From positions 25,569,717 to 25,633,716 of the forward strand of contig CM068545.1 of the NCBI GenBank assembly GCA_035048495.1: DNA of 64,000 bases. Direction: 5' to 3'. A model generated the notes under the pieces. It was not told the origin of the DNA and made no database searches. It was given only the letters and a program-made list of their open reading frames with translations. Both the position numbers and the translations under genes were made by a program. The stretch is from Euptelea pleiosperma. Lineage: Eukaryota > Streptophyta > Magnoliopsida > Ranunculales > Eupteleaceae. Shown here piece after piece: positions 12,094 to 25,300 of this stretch (its first letter is position 1; every line of letters starts with the position of its first letter).

Positions 12094-12204
12094 TTCATTG
12101 TCCTATTTATAAGTAATTTATAATATTTGTTAGATTTCTATAATTTTTAAAAAAAATTACTAATATTTATGTCAGAATTACTATTCATCAAAATATTTTT
12201 GTAA

Positions 12205-13430
12205 TATGAAACTATGGGAAAGGTGATGGAGCAAAAAGACCAGGGCAAAAGACGAGGATATTTGAAAACCAATTTGGATTTATGGCAAGGAGATTGACCA
12301 TCAAGAAAATCTTTTTTACTTAGAGAAATAAATGAAAAGTTAAAAAAAGAGGAAGAATCTCCACATGGTCTTTATTAACTTAGAAAAACATATGATAGAG
12401 TTCCTAAGAATTAATTTGGTAGGCACTGGGAAATAAGGGAGCCCCAAATGGATATATTGACATCATTGAGCAATAACTAGTGCTTAAACAATTGGTGGTG
12501 AGACAAGTGAGTTTCAAGTCACTGTGGAATTACACCAAGGTTCAACAAACAGTCCATTTTTATTTGCTTTAGTTATAGATGAAGTAATTGCTCATATCCA
12601 AGACGAGGTCCCCTTGTGTGTGTTATTTGCAAATGACATAGTATTAATTGATGAGTCTAAGGATAAGGTAAATGCAAAACTAAAACTTTGGAGGAATGCT
12701 TTGAATACTAAAGGTTTTAAAATAAGTTGAGCCAAGACAGATTATATGGAATGCAATTTTAGTAAGGATGCACATAGAGATGATCCTCCAATTAAAATTG
12801 ATTACCAGAACATACCTTGAAGTGATTAATTTCATTACCTTGGCTCTATTATTCATAAGGAAGGATGGATTGAGGAGGATGTTGTCCATAGAATTAGTGG
12901 GGTGGCTAAAGTGGAGATGTGTTTCTGGAGTGCTATGTGATCGATGTGTGCCAATCAGACTAAAAAGAAAATTCAATAAGATGGCACTAAGACCGGCGAT
13001 GTTTTATGGAGCAAAATATTGGGCAATCAAGAAACATGTTCATAAAATAAGTATAGCCGAGATGAGGATTTTTATATGGATTTATGGTAAGACAATTAGA
13101 AAAAAAGACAACTATAAATGAATACATTCTTGAAAATATAGGAGTAGCCCTAATAAGCGACAAAATGAAGGAAAATCGATTGAAATGGATTGGTTATGTA
13201 CAACGAAGACCAATGATAGCACCAGTGAGGAGGGATGTGCAAGTCTAAGGGCCTAAAAGAGTGATGAGAAGGCAAAAACGGACGAAGTGAGGTTCTGAGA
13301 GGAGATTTTAAGAAACTTGCCTTAACAGAAGAGATGGATTTAGACACAAGATTGAATGGAAGAAAAGGATTTGTGCAGCCAATCCCATATCGTTGGGAAA
13401 ATGCTTATGACGACGACGATGATGATGATC
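12205..13430 (+). mobile_element. RTE-type LINE, 3' half, degenerate
   Basis: Translations in changing frames follow an RTE reverse transcriptase: FGFMARRLT near 12,270; HQGSTNSPFLFALVIDEV (12,530-12,585); PLCVLFANDIVLIDESKD (12,610-12,665), where FANDIVL replaces the catalytic FADDIVL; then LWRNALNTKGFKIS. The C-terminal LKWIGYVQRRPMIAPVRR-like part lies at 13,175-13,235. It ends with tgatgatgatgatc (13,415-13,430). Frameshifts and loss of the first catalytic Asp of the DD pair show it is dead. Confidence 0.85.
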
Positions 13431-16088
13431 AGAATATTTCACTGAAATATCACAATTTTGTAGCTGATTTTTTATTATCAGTCAAAATTTATTGTTCACA
13501 ACAATGATTTCGTGAAATGTATACTAATTCAATATGTTAGTTGAATTTCTTGTCGGATTCTCTCAAAACCAAAGTTGTGAATGTGCCAAATTTAATACTA
13601 TCATTACGGTTCTACCTTTTCCAACTGAAATTGTATGTAACAGATAATATCACATATATGTCTTCCCTTGAGTATAGTTATTTGATACAAATCATAAAAT
13701 ATCCCATTAATCCATTTTTCTTGATATTATCATATAAAAAATAATTACTTTGTTTTACATTATTTAAAACTGTGTCGTTTAATCCTACTTTTCAAGGTTT
13801 GCAAAATCAAAAAACCGGCGCTTCATACCCGTGTCGGACACTGGCACATGTACGTGTATCAATGTACGTGTATGAAATGGGTTAGTATTGGGGCTAAAAA
13901 AAGGTTGGGTCAGGGTTAAGGTTAAAGTTAAGGAAGGCATTTGGATTTAGACTTGTTTTGGGCTAGGTTAGTGTTAGAGTTACGATTTCAGGTTAGGTTT
14001 CGGTTAGTGTTAAGAGTTACGGTTTCGGGGTTAGGGTTCAGTTTATTTGGTTGTGTTTAGGGTTACAATTTTCTAGCTGAACTGACAGTTTTTCAAAGAT
14101 TAGGTTCCGTTTCCTCACTATCTTGAGTGTGGAAGATGAATCTGGAAGCTTGTTTGGATTCCACAGTTACGTTATGATCTGTGTTGTGTATTTTGTACTC
14201 TGCTCATCTGTTTAGTGCTTCTAATTTTTTCTTGCGTGCTCATCCACTGAGCATGGGCATAAAGTACTCAAATCACAAAATACCACTTGGGTTGCCGCAC
14301 AAGTTGGAGAAAATTTCCTCCCAACATGCCATTGCAATTTCGAGAGGCAGGAGGATGCTTTGCACTCAGTCGATGAGTGACGGGCTATCCTTTGTTGTCA
14401 TATGTTGGGGTGTAATGCACAGTATTGAGCCCCTTGTACTCATCCTAGGGGCACTCATCCAATCGCCGTGGATGCAAAGTATTTTTAGAAGTAGATTTTC
14501 TGCACATTTCTTCATGCTTTGCAGGTAGGGTTCTAACGATATTTCTAGCTATAGTACAGAAGATGGGACATTCAAAACTATTTTGGACGTAAGACATGCG
14601 TTATTTTGAGGTGTGATCAGGTTTAAATTGTCAGTCTTGTTCAGTTTCTTGGTACGCTGACAGAATGACACGACTCAACAGAGAAGTAGGCATTGGAAAA
14701 ATCAATGATATATCTTCATACACAAAAATATGAAAGTACATTATATTAAATGATTTGTATAAATTACTCTACCCCACAACGAGAGTGAAGCATCCGTACT
14801 ACAGAACTGATGGGTTTGGTGGTGAAATTATAGGTTCCAGAGTTTATTGGTAAGATGAATCTGGAAGCTTGTTTGGATTGGGAAGTAAGAGCATTTTTTT
14901 ATTGGTGTGGACTCAGGGAAGGTTCCAAAGTATAGTTTGCTACTGCATAACTTAAGGGTCCAAGGAAGAAAATACAAGAGCTTAATGTACAAATTGGTCA
15001 TGGAGCTATTAGCATGTGGGACGAGAAGAAACTGCCGCTTGAAAATTTTTTTCCCAATTGACTACACAATCCCTCTTCATCAGGCTTCAAAAGTTGTGAC
15101 GATATAGATGAGACTGTTGACTGGTACACCAAAGTTTTTTCGAGTTAGTGGTGCAGACAAGTACCACTGAATTCTAGGATGCTATGATACCCGGATACTT
15201 CAAAATGGGTGCCATATCCGTGTCGTATCCATATCGGATACTCCCATTTTAAGTGTAAATACCGTATCCACGCTGTATCAGCCCCGTATCCTTGCCGTGT
15301 CTGGGTAACATAGCTAGGATGTGTTGATTTCGTGATACCAATCAGGACTTTGTCAACAAATTCATAATGAAATGGTAGGTTTCGGATTGTAGACTTGAAG
15401 ATGCTCACTATGTAGCCATACATGCATTGAACATGAAGCAGACTTTGGTATTAATTGGATGAGGGCATTGGAAAGATTTGGAAAAATACCCTGCTAGAAC
15501 TGATATCAAACTATAGTTGACGTGCTCATCAACCAAATCTAGTCCAATTGTAGATAAGGACTTACAAAGCAAAAAATCTCAAAAGTTGAAAACAGTGGTT
15601 CCACATCCCCAATGTTCAATTGCCAGAATTGTGAGAAGGGAGGGATGGCACCATATAGGTACCTGAGATGTTGCCTTTTTTGAAGGAACAATTACAGCTT
15701 CACTTGTCGACAAGAATGGGGTGATGAAAAACTGACTAGTCAACTTGCAAGGCTAAAATCCAAGTCCATTCTCAGTACTTTCATAGTACCTTAGTTATTT
15801 AGGCCATGTGCAGCTATAGCTAGAACTTTTCTAACTGGGATAGGTGCAATTTATTTGATTCAAGTCAAACTTTATCTTCTTTGTGTTGCCTACTAGTTTC
15901 TCTATTATCGTGTTCTTTATTCTTCAGCAGCATATACCTGTAAGACTAATGGACACTATGGCAGCTTAATTACGAACAAAATTGTTTGTAGAAGATAGTA
16001 CCATGTGCTCTACAATTTGTAAATTAAATTCTTGTATTTTTTTCCCGTTTTCTGCTATAAATGAATTCTAATGAATGTTGTATTTCAG
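13431..16088. other. Leader-intron sequence without a gene; minor repeats
   Basis: 13,793-13,870 begins caaggtttgcaaaatc and carries gtgtcggacac words, resembling one end of a hAT-like MITE without a visible partner end. 13,870-14,070 is G/T-rich with scattered ggttagggtt motifs, too irregular to call telomeric. 14,133-14,160 and 14,852-14,879 share a 28-bp direct repeat (starting aagatgaatctggaagc). 15,186-15,310 is rich in ccgtatcc/ggatacgg words. 14,606-14,760 looks like a decayed copy of the GAGACG MITE. No coding sequence recognised. Confidence 0.4.
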
Positions 16089-16094
16089 GTCTAC

Positions 16095-16115
16095 ATGCTT
16101 TTGAGGCCAGGGTAA
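16095..16115 (+). promoter_or_regulatory. Upstream ORF 1 in the NF-YA leader
   Basis: ATG at 16,095 encodes MLLRPG then TAA. It is the first AUG of this exon and starts six bases after the acceptor. It could dampen translation of the main ORF; that role is inferred. Confidence 0.5.
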
Positions 16116-16144
16116 GAGTTGGAAGGTCTGCGTATTAGGGATCA

Positions 16145-16183
16145 ATGAAGATAAATTTGGCTGGAGTTTGGTTGTCTAGTTAG
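16145..16183 (+). promoter_or_regulatory. Upstream ORF 2 in the NF-YA leader
   Basis: ATG at 16,145 encodes MKINLAGVWLSS then TAG. It does not overlap the main ORF. A regulatory role is inferred. Confidence 0.5.
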
Positions 16184-16187
16184 CAGC

Positions 16188-16214
16188 ATGATGTGGGATC
16201 TCTGCAATAGTTAG
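16188..16214 (+). promoter_or_regulatory. Upstream ORF 3 in the NF-YA leader
   Basis: ATG at 16,188 (a second ATG follows directly) encodes MMWDLCNS then TAG, ending 100 bases before the NF-YA start codon. Confidence 0.5.
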
Positions 16215-16313
16215 TCTAACTGGACTTTTGGTATCAGATTGACCAGGATTCTGCTATCTCTTCATCTGCCACTTTCGATTTTAGGGGGAGAGTTGTATCA
16301 GTGATTCAGCATC

Positions 16314-16350
16314 ATGACATCTTCTGTGCATGATCTGTCATCTCATTCTG
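16314..16350 (+). CDS. NF-YA: NF-YA coding exon 1
   Basis: Encodes [12 protein letters not shown] plus the first base (G) of codon 13; donor g|gtattttg. The G joins AT of exon 2 to make Asp. The start is chosen because MTSSVHDLS is the conserved N-terminus of this NF-YA type and the phase matches exon 2 exactly. Intron 1 is 10,967 bp. Confidence 0.85.
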
Positions 16351-19300
16351 GTATTTTGCCCAAATGCCTGTTTGCGCTCCTATCTTATAGACTATATATT
16401 TTGTTCAGAGGTAGTTCATATCTTTAGTATAATCACATGAACTGGAATACCAATTCTTGTTGATGCTGAGATGCTTTTCTTTTTCTTCTCTCCTTTTTTT
16501 TTTTTTTTTTTTTTTGTTCTGCTTGAACTTGCCAAACACTTCAAATTATCTTTCATAATATTTAAATTTCATGTGTCATAATACTAGGGTCACTTACTCA
16601 CTTCTTGTCAAATTCCTAATACTAAAATTGCTTAAATTAGGAAACTTGTCTGATTTGGTGAATTTTCTAGCACTCAGAGAGCTTATTCTTCTATTTTGAT
16701 CAGTACTAACAGTTCTTGAAGAAACATAAAATGTCATGAGAAGTATATATGGAGAACTGTTATTCCTCTCTCATTCTCTCTTGGAACTGTGGATTCTTAA
16801 GTGGTCTCCCTTTTTGATTAGTTGAAAGACAGTTACATTCCTTTTTCTGTCATTGATTCTAGAGTGTTAAACCAGGGTACTAATCTTCGACTTTGGCCAA
16901 AACTTCATTCAGTTAGAGTTCAGAATTAATTTGAGGAAGGAAGTTTAATTCAACATAGAGAAGCTTTGAAAAAATTTACGAACTTAGAGAAGTTAGAAGA
17001 TTTGATGCATTTACACATTTGTAATACTAATGTAGCTTAACTGTATGAAAGAAACATGGAATTACATAGAAAAATGATTTTTACTGAAGAAAAATTTCAA
17101 AATACGCAACCTAAAGAGTGTTTGATCTTAATTCTAACCCCTACAAGTTATTTTTTACTTGAAACCCTTAATGGAGTGGTTGTTTTTCACCTAGGACCTC
17201 CCAAAAGCAAGGAGATTTTGAAAAAAAATGTGGATACACTTTCATCTGTTTTGAAATTTTTGGTGAACAGCGAATTTCGCAGAAATAAGGACCTCCCAAA
17301 AGCAAGGAGATTAAAAAAAAATTGTGGATAAACACTAACATCTGTTTTGAAGTTTTGGTGAAAAGTGAATTTCGCAGAAATATTACCAGTAAATTTCACT
17401 TCACCAGGTCATAAATCAACAAAATTTGACAAAATTCAACTAATTTTAATATTATGTGTTGAACCTTAAGCCTACTGGATACTGATTGTGCTCCCTCGAA
17501 TCCAAGCCTTTGTTGATTGCGGCTATTAAGAGGCCATTACTTGCGACTTGCGTTAAAAGAGAAGAATGAACAAAGCCTCATTTTACATGACGAGCAAAAG
17601 ATGGTGAATTGATCGACCGTATTTTTATTCAGTGTGAGATGGCTTGGGAGATTTGCAATCACTTTCTCAGTTTATTTATCTTCATTGGGTTTTCCCATTA
17701 AGATATGACTTTGATATCCCATTGGAATGCGGATCCATTAAGAATTCAAAGCGTTGTTTTGTGGAAGTGTTTTTTTCATGCCACTCTATTTTGAAGGAGA
17801 GGAATAAAAGGATATTTGAAGATAATCCCCTTAGTTCCATTGACATCATAGATATAATCAAGGTGTTGATATCTCATTGGGCAATAGCTTTGAAATAGTT
17901 TAAAGGCATTAATGTTAGCAACTTTGCAACAATGACATGGGTGCGATTGTCGGTGTTGACACATGCGGTGTCCAACGTGGAAAATGGGAGATAAGAAGGC
18001 TGGTGTAGGTGAACGGGTTGATTAAGATTGGGACAATCGAGTCATTGACGACAAGCTATCACAAGGTGAAGGCTGTCAAACTAAATTTGGTATTTGATTG
18101 CTATATCTCTTAGATGGTGCAAACTAGCTAAAGATCGGGGCTGCCACATGAAAGGAGAGAAAAGGGAGGTGGGGAAATGCTAATATGTTGAAAATAAGGG
18201 TTTTTTGTTTGAGAGCGACTAAAGGGGTTCTTTGCTCAATGTAGGTACCAAAATCTACAAAAACTTATTGGGAAATGAGAAACCTGGAGAGTAGTTTTGT
18301 ATAAGATAGGGACTATAGGGGGCGAAAAAACGACTGGTAGAAAAAAAGGGAGGGGATTCTCATAATCAGTAATAAAATGAAAATTTTATTGTGCAATTTA
18401 AGAGGCTTGGGAAGCTTGGACAAAAGGATGATGGTGAACAAGATGATTGAAGATTATAAAACGAATATGGTAATGCTGCAGGAGACTAAATTAAAGTCAA
18501 TTAATTGGGCAAATATATTACATTTTTAGAGTAATTGATGGGTACAATGGAATATAATCCCTTTGATTGGCAGATTTGAAGGGATGTTGAATTTATGGGA
18601 CTCGTTCGTGTTTGATGAAGTTGATAAGGTGGGTGGTCGTTACTATCTATCAATTGTCCTTAAAAGTGGTTGCTTTCATTATTCTAGGGGCCTAGTGATG
18701 ATAAAGACAAAAGCATTTTGGGAAGATTTAGATAGAGTGCGCAAAAGATGGAATCTACCTTGTTGCATAGCATGGGATTTCAACGTCATTATATTTGCAT
18801 TTGAGAAAAAAGGTGGGAGTAGAATAATTGTTTGCACGAGGCCGTTTTCATAATTTGTTCATGATTGCGTGCTCATGGATTACCTTTTAATGGAACAGTG
18901 TACACTTGGACAAACAACTAAGATTTGTTGATTCTTTGCAAGGTAGATAGTTTTTTGGTGGTAACTGATTGGGAGACCAATTTTTATAGTTGTTCTAGAA
19001 GTGCTCCTTGGATTGGCTTTTGATCATACACCCATTCTTTTGAGCTTGGATCTTTTATTAGGAAATTGAGCCATTTTTTTTCCCAGAATATCATAATCTA
19101 TGCATTATCCCAAATATTGGGGTCTGTAACATGAATCCTATTTCGCTTATTCAACTCTATTTAGAGTTATATCAAATCTTTTCTTATTGCCTCATTCCAT
19201 GTCATTTTGGCTTTTCTCACCCTTTCAGAATCTTCAACTTGCACCAAAGCGCTCCTCATTGGTGTCGGTATTCGTTTCGTTGTGTTAAACAACCATTTTA

Positions 19301-22300
19301 CCCCAAAGATCGACCTATTGGGGAAAGGCGAAACAACTATGTATACCAATGGGTCGTCTGGCTAACACAACACGTGCGCGGGAACAAATATTTCGCTAAC
19401 ACGCACCCTTAGCGGGAATACACTGCTGGAGACTTGAATCCGCGATCTCCCAGGCCTTAAGGCTCTGATACCATGTTAAACAACCATTTACTCCAAAAGG
19501 TCGACCTTTTGGGGAAATGTGAAACAACTATATATACCAACGGGTCGTTAGGACAACACAACACGTGCGTGGGAACAACCTTCTGCTAACATGCTGAGGA
19601 CTCGACTACTACTATCGGTGCTGGATTGATGTGCTGATGGAGATATTGAGGAATCCCGAAGGTACAAGCCACCATCCTCACGTCCACTGCCAATCATCCG
19701 CCTCGACTCCAAATCCAGTCATATGACTAGACGCCAGTTGAATCAATGATTTTAGGATTAGGGTTAGGTTTAGCAAGAAGAAAGAAGATAAAAGAGAAGA
19801 GAAGGATGTCATGTGATTAGGTCACACGACTCCACCAAAATATATTATATATGGAGAACTTTACGAAAGACAAATATACCCCTCAAGAGGAGTAGATACA
19901 AGACTACCCCTAATACATAGAAATACGTATATGATAACACTCCCCCTCAAGTTGGTGCCTAGATATCTTTCACGCCTAACTTGCATAGATACTTGTGGAG
20001 TTGCCAACTGGGAACTCCCTTAGTGAAAACATCAACAACTTGTTCATCAGTCTTCACAAACGGGGTACACACTTCCCCAGATACAATCTTCTCTCTAATG
20101 AAGTGGTGGTCCACCTCAATGTGCTTGGCTCGATCGTGCTGAACGAGATTGTGAGCAATGTTGATGGCGACCTTGTTGTTACAGTACAAGCTCACAGACC
20201 CTGAGACTAGGAAACCAAGTTCAACAACCAACACCTTTAACCAGAGCATTTCACACAAGCCATTGGCCATTGTCCTGAATTCGGCTTCTACACTAGATTT
20301 GGCAACAATGGGTTGCTTCTTGTTCCTACAGGTGACCAGATTGCCCCCAACAAAGGTGAAATACCATGAGGTAGATCGCTTGTCATCTTTGTCACCTGCC
20401 CAGCCTGCATTGGTGTACGCCTCTACACGCATATGGCCATTCTTTTCGAACAGAAGACCTCTACCATGGGTCGTCTTGAGGCACCTCAAGATCCTGTGTG
20501 CTGCCTCCAAATGAACATCTCTGGGTAAGTGCATATATTGACTGCGTAGGCAATGTCTAGTCTAGTCCGGAGAGATAGATCAATCTCCCAACTAGTCTTT
20601 GGAAGCTCCCTACATCGTGTAGTAGCTCACCACTGGCATTTGCTAACTGGTGATTCAGCTCTATGGGAGTTTCCACTAGCTTGGCTCCCAACTTGCCTGA
20701 ATCCTTTGACAGGTCTAAGACATACTTCCTTTGAGAGATGAAGAATCCCTGACTGGATACCTAGGAAGTACTTGAGAGGTCCTAGATCCTTGGTTTCAAA
20801 CTCCGTAGCTAACTGACACTTCAGCTTAGCCACCTCTTCTGCATCACTTCATGTGAGAATGATGTGATCAACATAGACGATGAGGGCAGTGGTGTTTTTC
20901 CCTTGGTGCTTCACAAATAGGGTGTGATCGGCTTGACTTTGACTGTAACCCAGCTTCTTCATTGCTAGGGTGAATCTCTCGGATCATGCTCTTGGAGATT
21001 GTTTAAGCCCATAGAGGGCTTTCTTCAGTCGACACACCTTGCTACTGTTTCCTGGTGGAGTGAATCCAGGAGGAGGCACCAGGTATACTTCTTCATGGAG
21101 GTCACCATGAAGAAATGTGTTATTCATATCTAGCTGATGCAAAGGCCATGCTTGGTTTGCTGCCAAGGACAACACTCTGATGGAGTTCATCTTTGCCAGA
21201 GGCGCAAAGGTCTCCACATAATCAATCTCATAGGTCAGAGTGTACCCTTTGGCTACTAACCTCGCATTGTACTTTTCAACTGATCCATCTGCCTTGTATT
21301 TGACTGTGAACACCCATCTGCAATCAATAGGTTTCTTGCCTCTTAGCAAGTCAACACGCTCCCATGTTCTATTCTTGTCCAGGGTTCTCATTTCTTATAT
21401 CATAGCAGCTTTCCATTTAGGTTGTGCCAACCCTTCTGCCACGGAAGAAGGAATAGGAATAGTGGAAACAAATGCGACAAAGGCTTTATACGAGGGAGAC
21501 AAAGCATCGTAGGAGACAAAGTGGCTCAAAGGATTCTAAGTACAACTCTTGGTTCCTTTTTGTAAAGCAATGGGAAGATCAGAAACATCAGTAGAAGAAG
21601 AAATGACAGGTATAGAGAGGGAGGAAGGATTACCTGGATTCAAGGATGGTACCACTGGTATTGGATCAGTTGTGGCTTTCTCCCTTATCCTATAGACTTT
21701 GAGCTCCTTCTGAGCTCCAGGAGCACTATCGCAGTAGCAGGTGGAGTAGTCTGAGGTCTCTCAAACTCTAGAGGAGATAGGAATATAGCAGGAATATGAG
21801 CAGTACACCTCTCTTCACTACTACTCTCCCCCTGAAGAGAGGTGGAGGAGAAAAAGTACAGTTCCTCACGAAAGGTGACATCCATTGACACAAACTTCTT
21901 CTCTAATACTTATACTTTTTATGGGTAGAAGAGTAACCTAGAAAGACACTTAAGCACTTTGGGATTCAGTTTGGTACGATGGGGACCCAGGATGTGTAAA
22001 TAGCATACACACCCAAAGATATGAGGAGGAATTGCAAATAAGGAAGTAGTAGCAGCAAGGACCTGTAGAGGAGACTTGAACTTGAGCATATGAGATGGCA
22101 TCAAGGTTCTAAACTTTGACTTCGCCTTAGACTTTAGGCAGTTAAAATTCGGAATTAATTCGGGAAGTTAAATTCGGTTTAGAGAATTTCTGTAAAAATT
22201 CGCCAACTCAGAGAAGTTTAAAGATTTTTTGCCAAAATGAGTGAAACGATATTAATCTTGCTTAGGTTGCTCTAAATGGTTGTTTTTATAATATAATAAG

Positions 22301-25300
22301 TTATAAGTGTTTTATCATGCTTGTTTTCTCATATCCTTAAAAATCAATGTGTTTTACCAATGTTTTGGCAAAAGTTCTCCCAACTTCTTTAAGTTAAATG
22401 TTTACTTTGAATTCAACGAATTAATTCGACGAATTTTTGTAATTTTTGTACTAAAAAAGGCCAAACATCGAGAAATTAGCCGAATTTTTACTGTTTACTT
22501 CAAATTAATTCAGCGAATTTTGGTAAATCTTTTAATACATGTCCACTTTAATTCGGTCATTCAAAATTCGGAATTAATTCGGCTAATTTCGCCGAATTTT
22601 GTCGAATTTTAAAACCATGGATGGCATTCTGTTGGTCAAATAGGCAGCAATCATCACAACATCAGACCAATAGGAATTAGAGACATTGCAGCTGATCAAA
22701 AGAGATTGAGCTACCTCAGTCAGATGATGCATTTTCCTTTCAACTACACCATTTTGTTGAGGGATGTAGTTGCAAGAATTTTGGTGACAAATCCCATGGT
22801 CTAAAAAGTACTGTTGTAGACCCCCATACATATATTCTTCACCCTAGTCAGAACGAAGGACCTTGATGGAGGCACCATACTGGGTTTGGATCATCTTATG
22901 AAAACCTTTATAGATGAAATGAACTTCATCTTTGGTTTTCATAAGATATACCCATGTGCACCTGGTATGGTCATCAACAAAAGTAACAAAATAGCGGAAG
23001 CCAAAGATAGAAATAACAAGGGCAGGACTCCACACATCAGAATGCACAAGATCAAAGGAAATAGAACTTCGATTACCTCTGGAAGGATAAGTAGATCGAC
23101 AGTGTTTTGATAGCTCAAATGTCTCACAATGCAAGTCAGATAACAAAACAGAAACAAATAAAGCTGGAAATAATTGTTTGAGATACTGAAAAGAGACATG
23201 CCCTAGACGGGTATGCCAACATAAAATAGATTTTGTCCTACTATTACTACTACTAGGAGATGACTGCAGTGTTGTGGGCTCAAAAGACTGTCCATCCAAA
23301 TGGTACAGGCCGTCAACCTCACGTCCAGTGCCAATTATCCTCGTCTCTAGGTCCTGAAAGACATACGAAGGACAGAAAGTCACACTGAGGCTCAACTGCG
23401 GCTCAAATTTTTGGTTAGGGCACTGACAAATAATAGGTTAGATGTAAATTTTGGGACATGTAAGACAGATGCAAGTGGAAGTTTAGGAAATGGGAGAACA
23501 ACCCCTTTCCCAGACATAGAAGATAAGGTGTCATTTGTAGTTTTGACCTTATCTCGGCTAGAACAAATGGAATAAGTAGAAAATAAAGAAGACGTACCCG
23601 TCATGTATTCCGAAGCCCCTGAATCAATGATCCAGGTTGGACTGGAAGGGGGAATGGACACATGATGGGCAGATCTAACGATACCTGACTGAGCAAATGA
23701 GGAGGTGACAGAAGAAGGACCATCTAGCTGTGATAGCAACCGCCGGAGCCCTTCAAGCTCAGAAGTGGCCAAAGGTCTAGTAGAAGGCAGCAGAGAAGAA
23801 CTCTGAAGAGACTGGCCTTGCGAGGGTACATAAGTATCCATGCTGGCAGAATGAGCACCAGAAGATCTAGACTGGTTGGAGTGAGGAGCAAAAGACTAGG
23901 GTTGACCTTGTAATTTCCAGCAAGTCTCCCTCACATGTCCAAGTCGACCACAGAAGTCGCACTTCGGCCTCTCCTTGGAGGAGGATGGTCCAGCAACTGA
24001 AGGAGTAGAGAACTGTGGGGGCCTATTCCGCTGAAGCTGTTGAAGCTGAGAAGCAGATGCAAAGGCAGACCGATCAGGAGTGGGTGAGGATGTAACAAGT
24101 GCTGATTGCTCGTGAACATGAAACTCATCCTAGAGAGAGAGTCTGCGGCTCTCCTCTGTACATATGAGTAGACCTCACTGAGAGTAGGCAGAGGCGTTCG
24201 GCTACTAAGGATCTGAATCCTGGCCAACTCATACGAAGGATTGAGTCCAAAAAGGAACTCAAATATCCTAGCCTCCTCAACGTGCTTTTGGTACTTGATC
24301 ACTTCATTTGGGGTAGGAGGATGGTAGGAATAATAGTTTCTTGGCTCCTCCCACATACTCCGAAGCGTCGCAAAGTAGTCGGATAGGGACTTGTTGCCCT
24401 AGCAAAGGCGGGAGATGCTCTATTTCAACTAGTAAGCTCTTCCGGTGTTCTGCTGCTGGGAGTAGGTCTTCTGCGTTGTTTCCAAAACATTTTGGGCTAT
24501 CCGCATAAAGAGAAAACCCCGACTGATGTGAGGCTCCATGGAATTGAGGAGCCAAGACTGAACTGTGAGGTTCTCCTTTTCCCATTTCTCAAACATGGGA
24601 TCATCCTTAGATGGCTCTTTAGTGCGCCCTGTGCAATGCCCATCTTCCCACGGCCTCCAATGAACAACCGTGAGGCCCTAGCCCACTCCAAATAGTTTGT
24701 CCCATTGAGTTTGACTGAAGTAATCTGCAACTCGGGGTTCTCATACATCACTTGTTGCACCATAGGTCCTCTAGCTCTTCTAGAGGTAGAATCTGTGCTA
24801 ACATCGGACCCTTGAGGGATTTTCCTGGATAGGCGGAGTCGCCATAGCGTATCAACAAGGAGAGATAATAAGAAAGGAGGCCTATAATACCCACGTAGAA
24901 GGTATTCAAGAGCAAATAAGACACTCAATGATGGTCGGTGATTGAAAAACACCCATACGAACCTCCAAGAAGCATCAGAAGTGGACGAATGAAAGGGGGT
25001 AGTAGCATAGGGATGAATGAAAGAATCCTAGGTCCATTAAAGAGCTTTAAGGAGGTCTGGAATCGATTTGGGGAAGGTTAGGACCCAACCGACAGTCCAA
25101 GTGGGCTTATTAACGTTACCGGTGGTAACTAGTGGGGATAAATCTCCTCCCATGATCTTCAATAAGTGATGAATTGTCTCAAATAATGTATCCTCATGTA
25201 GGTTAGATTGGGGAGGATAAAAAATGAGACAAACCCCAGAAAAGGTCCGTTAAGAACCCTAAAATCGAGCTGGTTCAGAAAAATGATTTTTGCAATATTC

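Larger units (their letters stand above)
16089..16313 (+). other. NF-YA 5' untranslated segment of the start-codon exon
   Basis: A tgtatttcag acceptor precedes 16,089 and the exon runs to the donor at 16,350. The leader (ctacatgcttttgaggccag, then agagttggaaggtctgcg) is GC-richer than its surroundings, and I believe it resembles leaders of other plant NF-YA transcripts, which I cannot verify here. It carries three short upstream ORFs. Confidence 0.6.
19595..24950 (-). mobile_element. Ty1/copia retrotransposon, minus strand, 5' LTR missing, inactivated
   Basis: Minus-strand order from 24,950 down is gag, protease, integrase, reverse transcriptase, RNase H, polypurine tract (ttgagggggag at 19,940-19,950) and a 3' LTR (19,595-19,939, minus start TGTTATCATATACG). 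A MITE (22,102-22,619) interrupts the integrase. No second LTR or primer-binding site was found above 24,950. Frameshifts and stops break every domain. It lies in NF-YA intron 1, antisense to the gene. Confidence 0.9.

Noticed and set aside
13870..14070. Possible interstitial telomere array (ggttagggtt motifs)
   Set aside because: Motifs are irregular and mixed with gtta/ggtt variants; no run of the plant unit TTTAGGG. The same applies to 47,880-48,110, where the motif is part of a 143-bp duplication.
20158..20514. 118-codon plus-strand open frame
   Set aside because: Antisense shadow of the copia RNase H frame.
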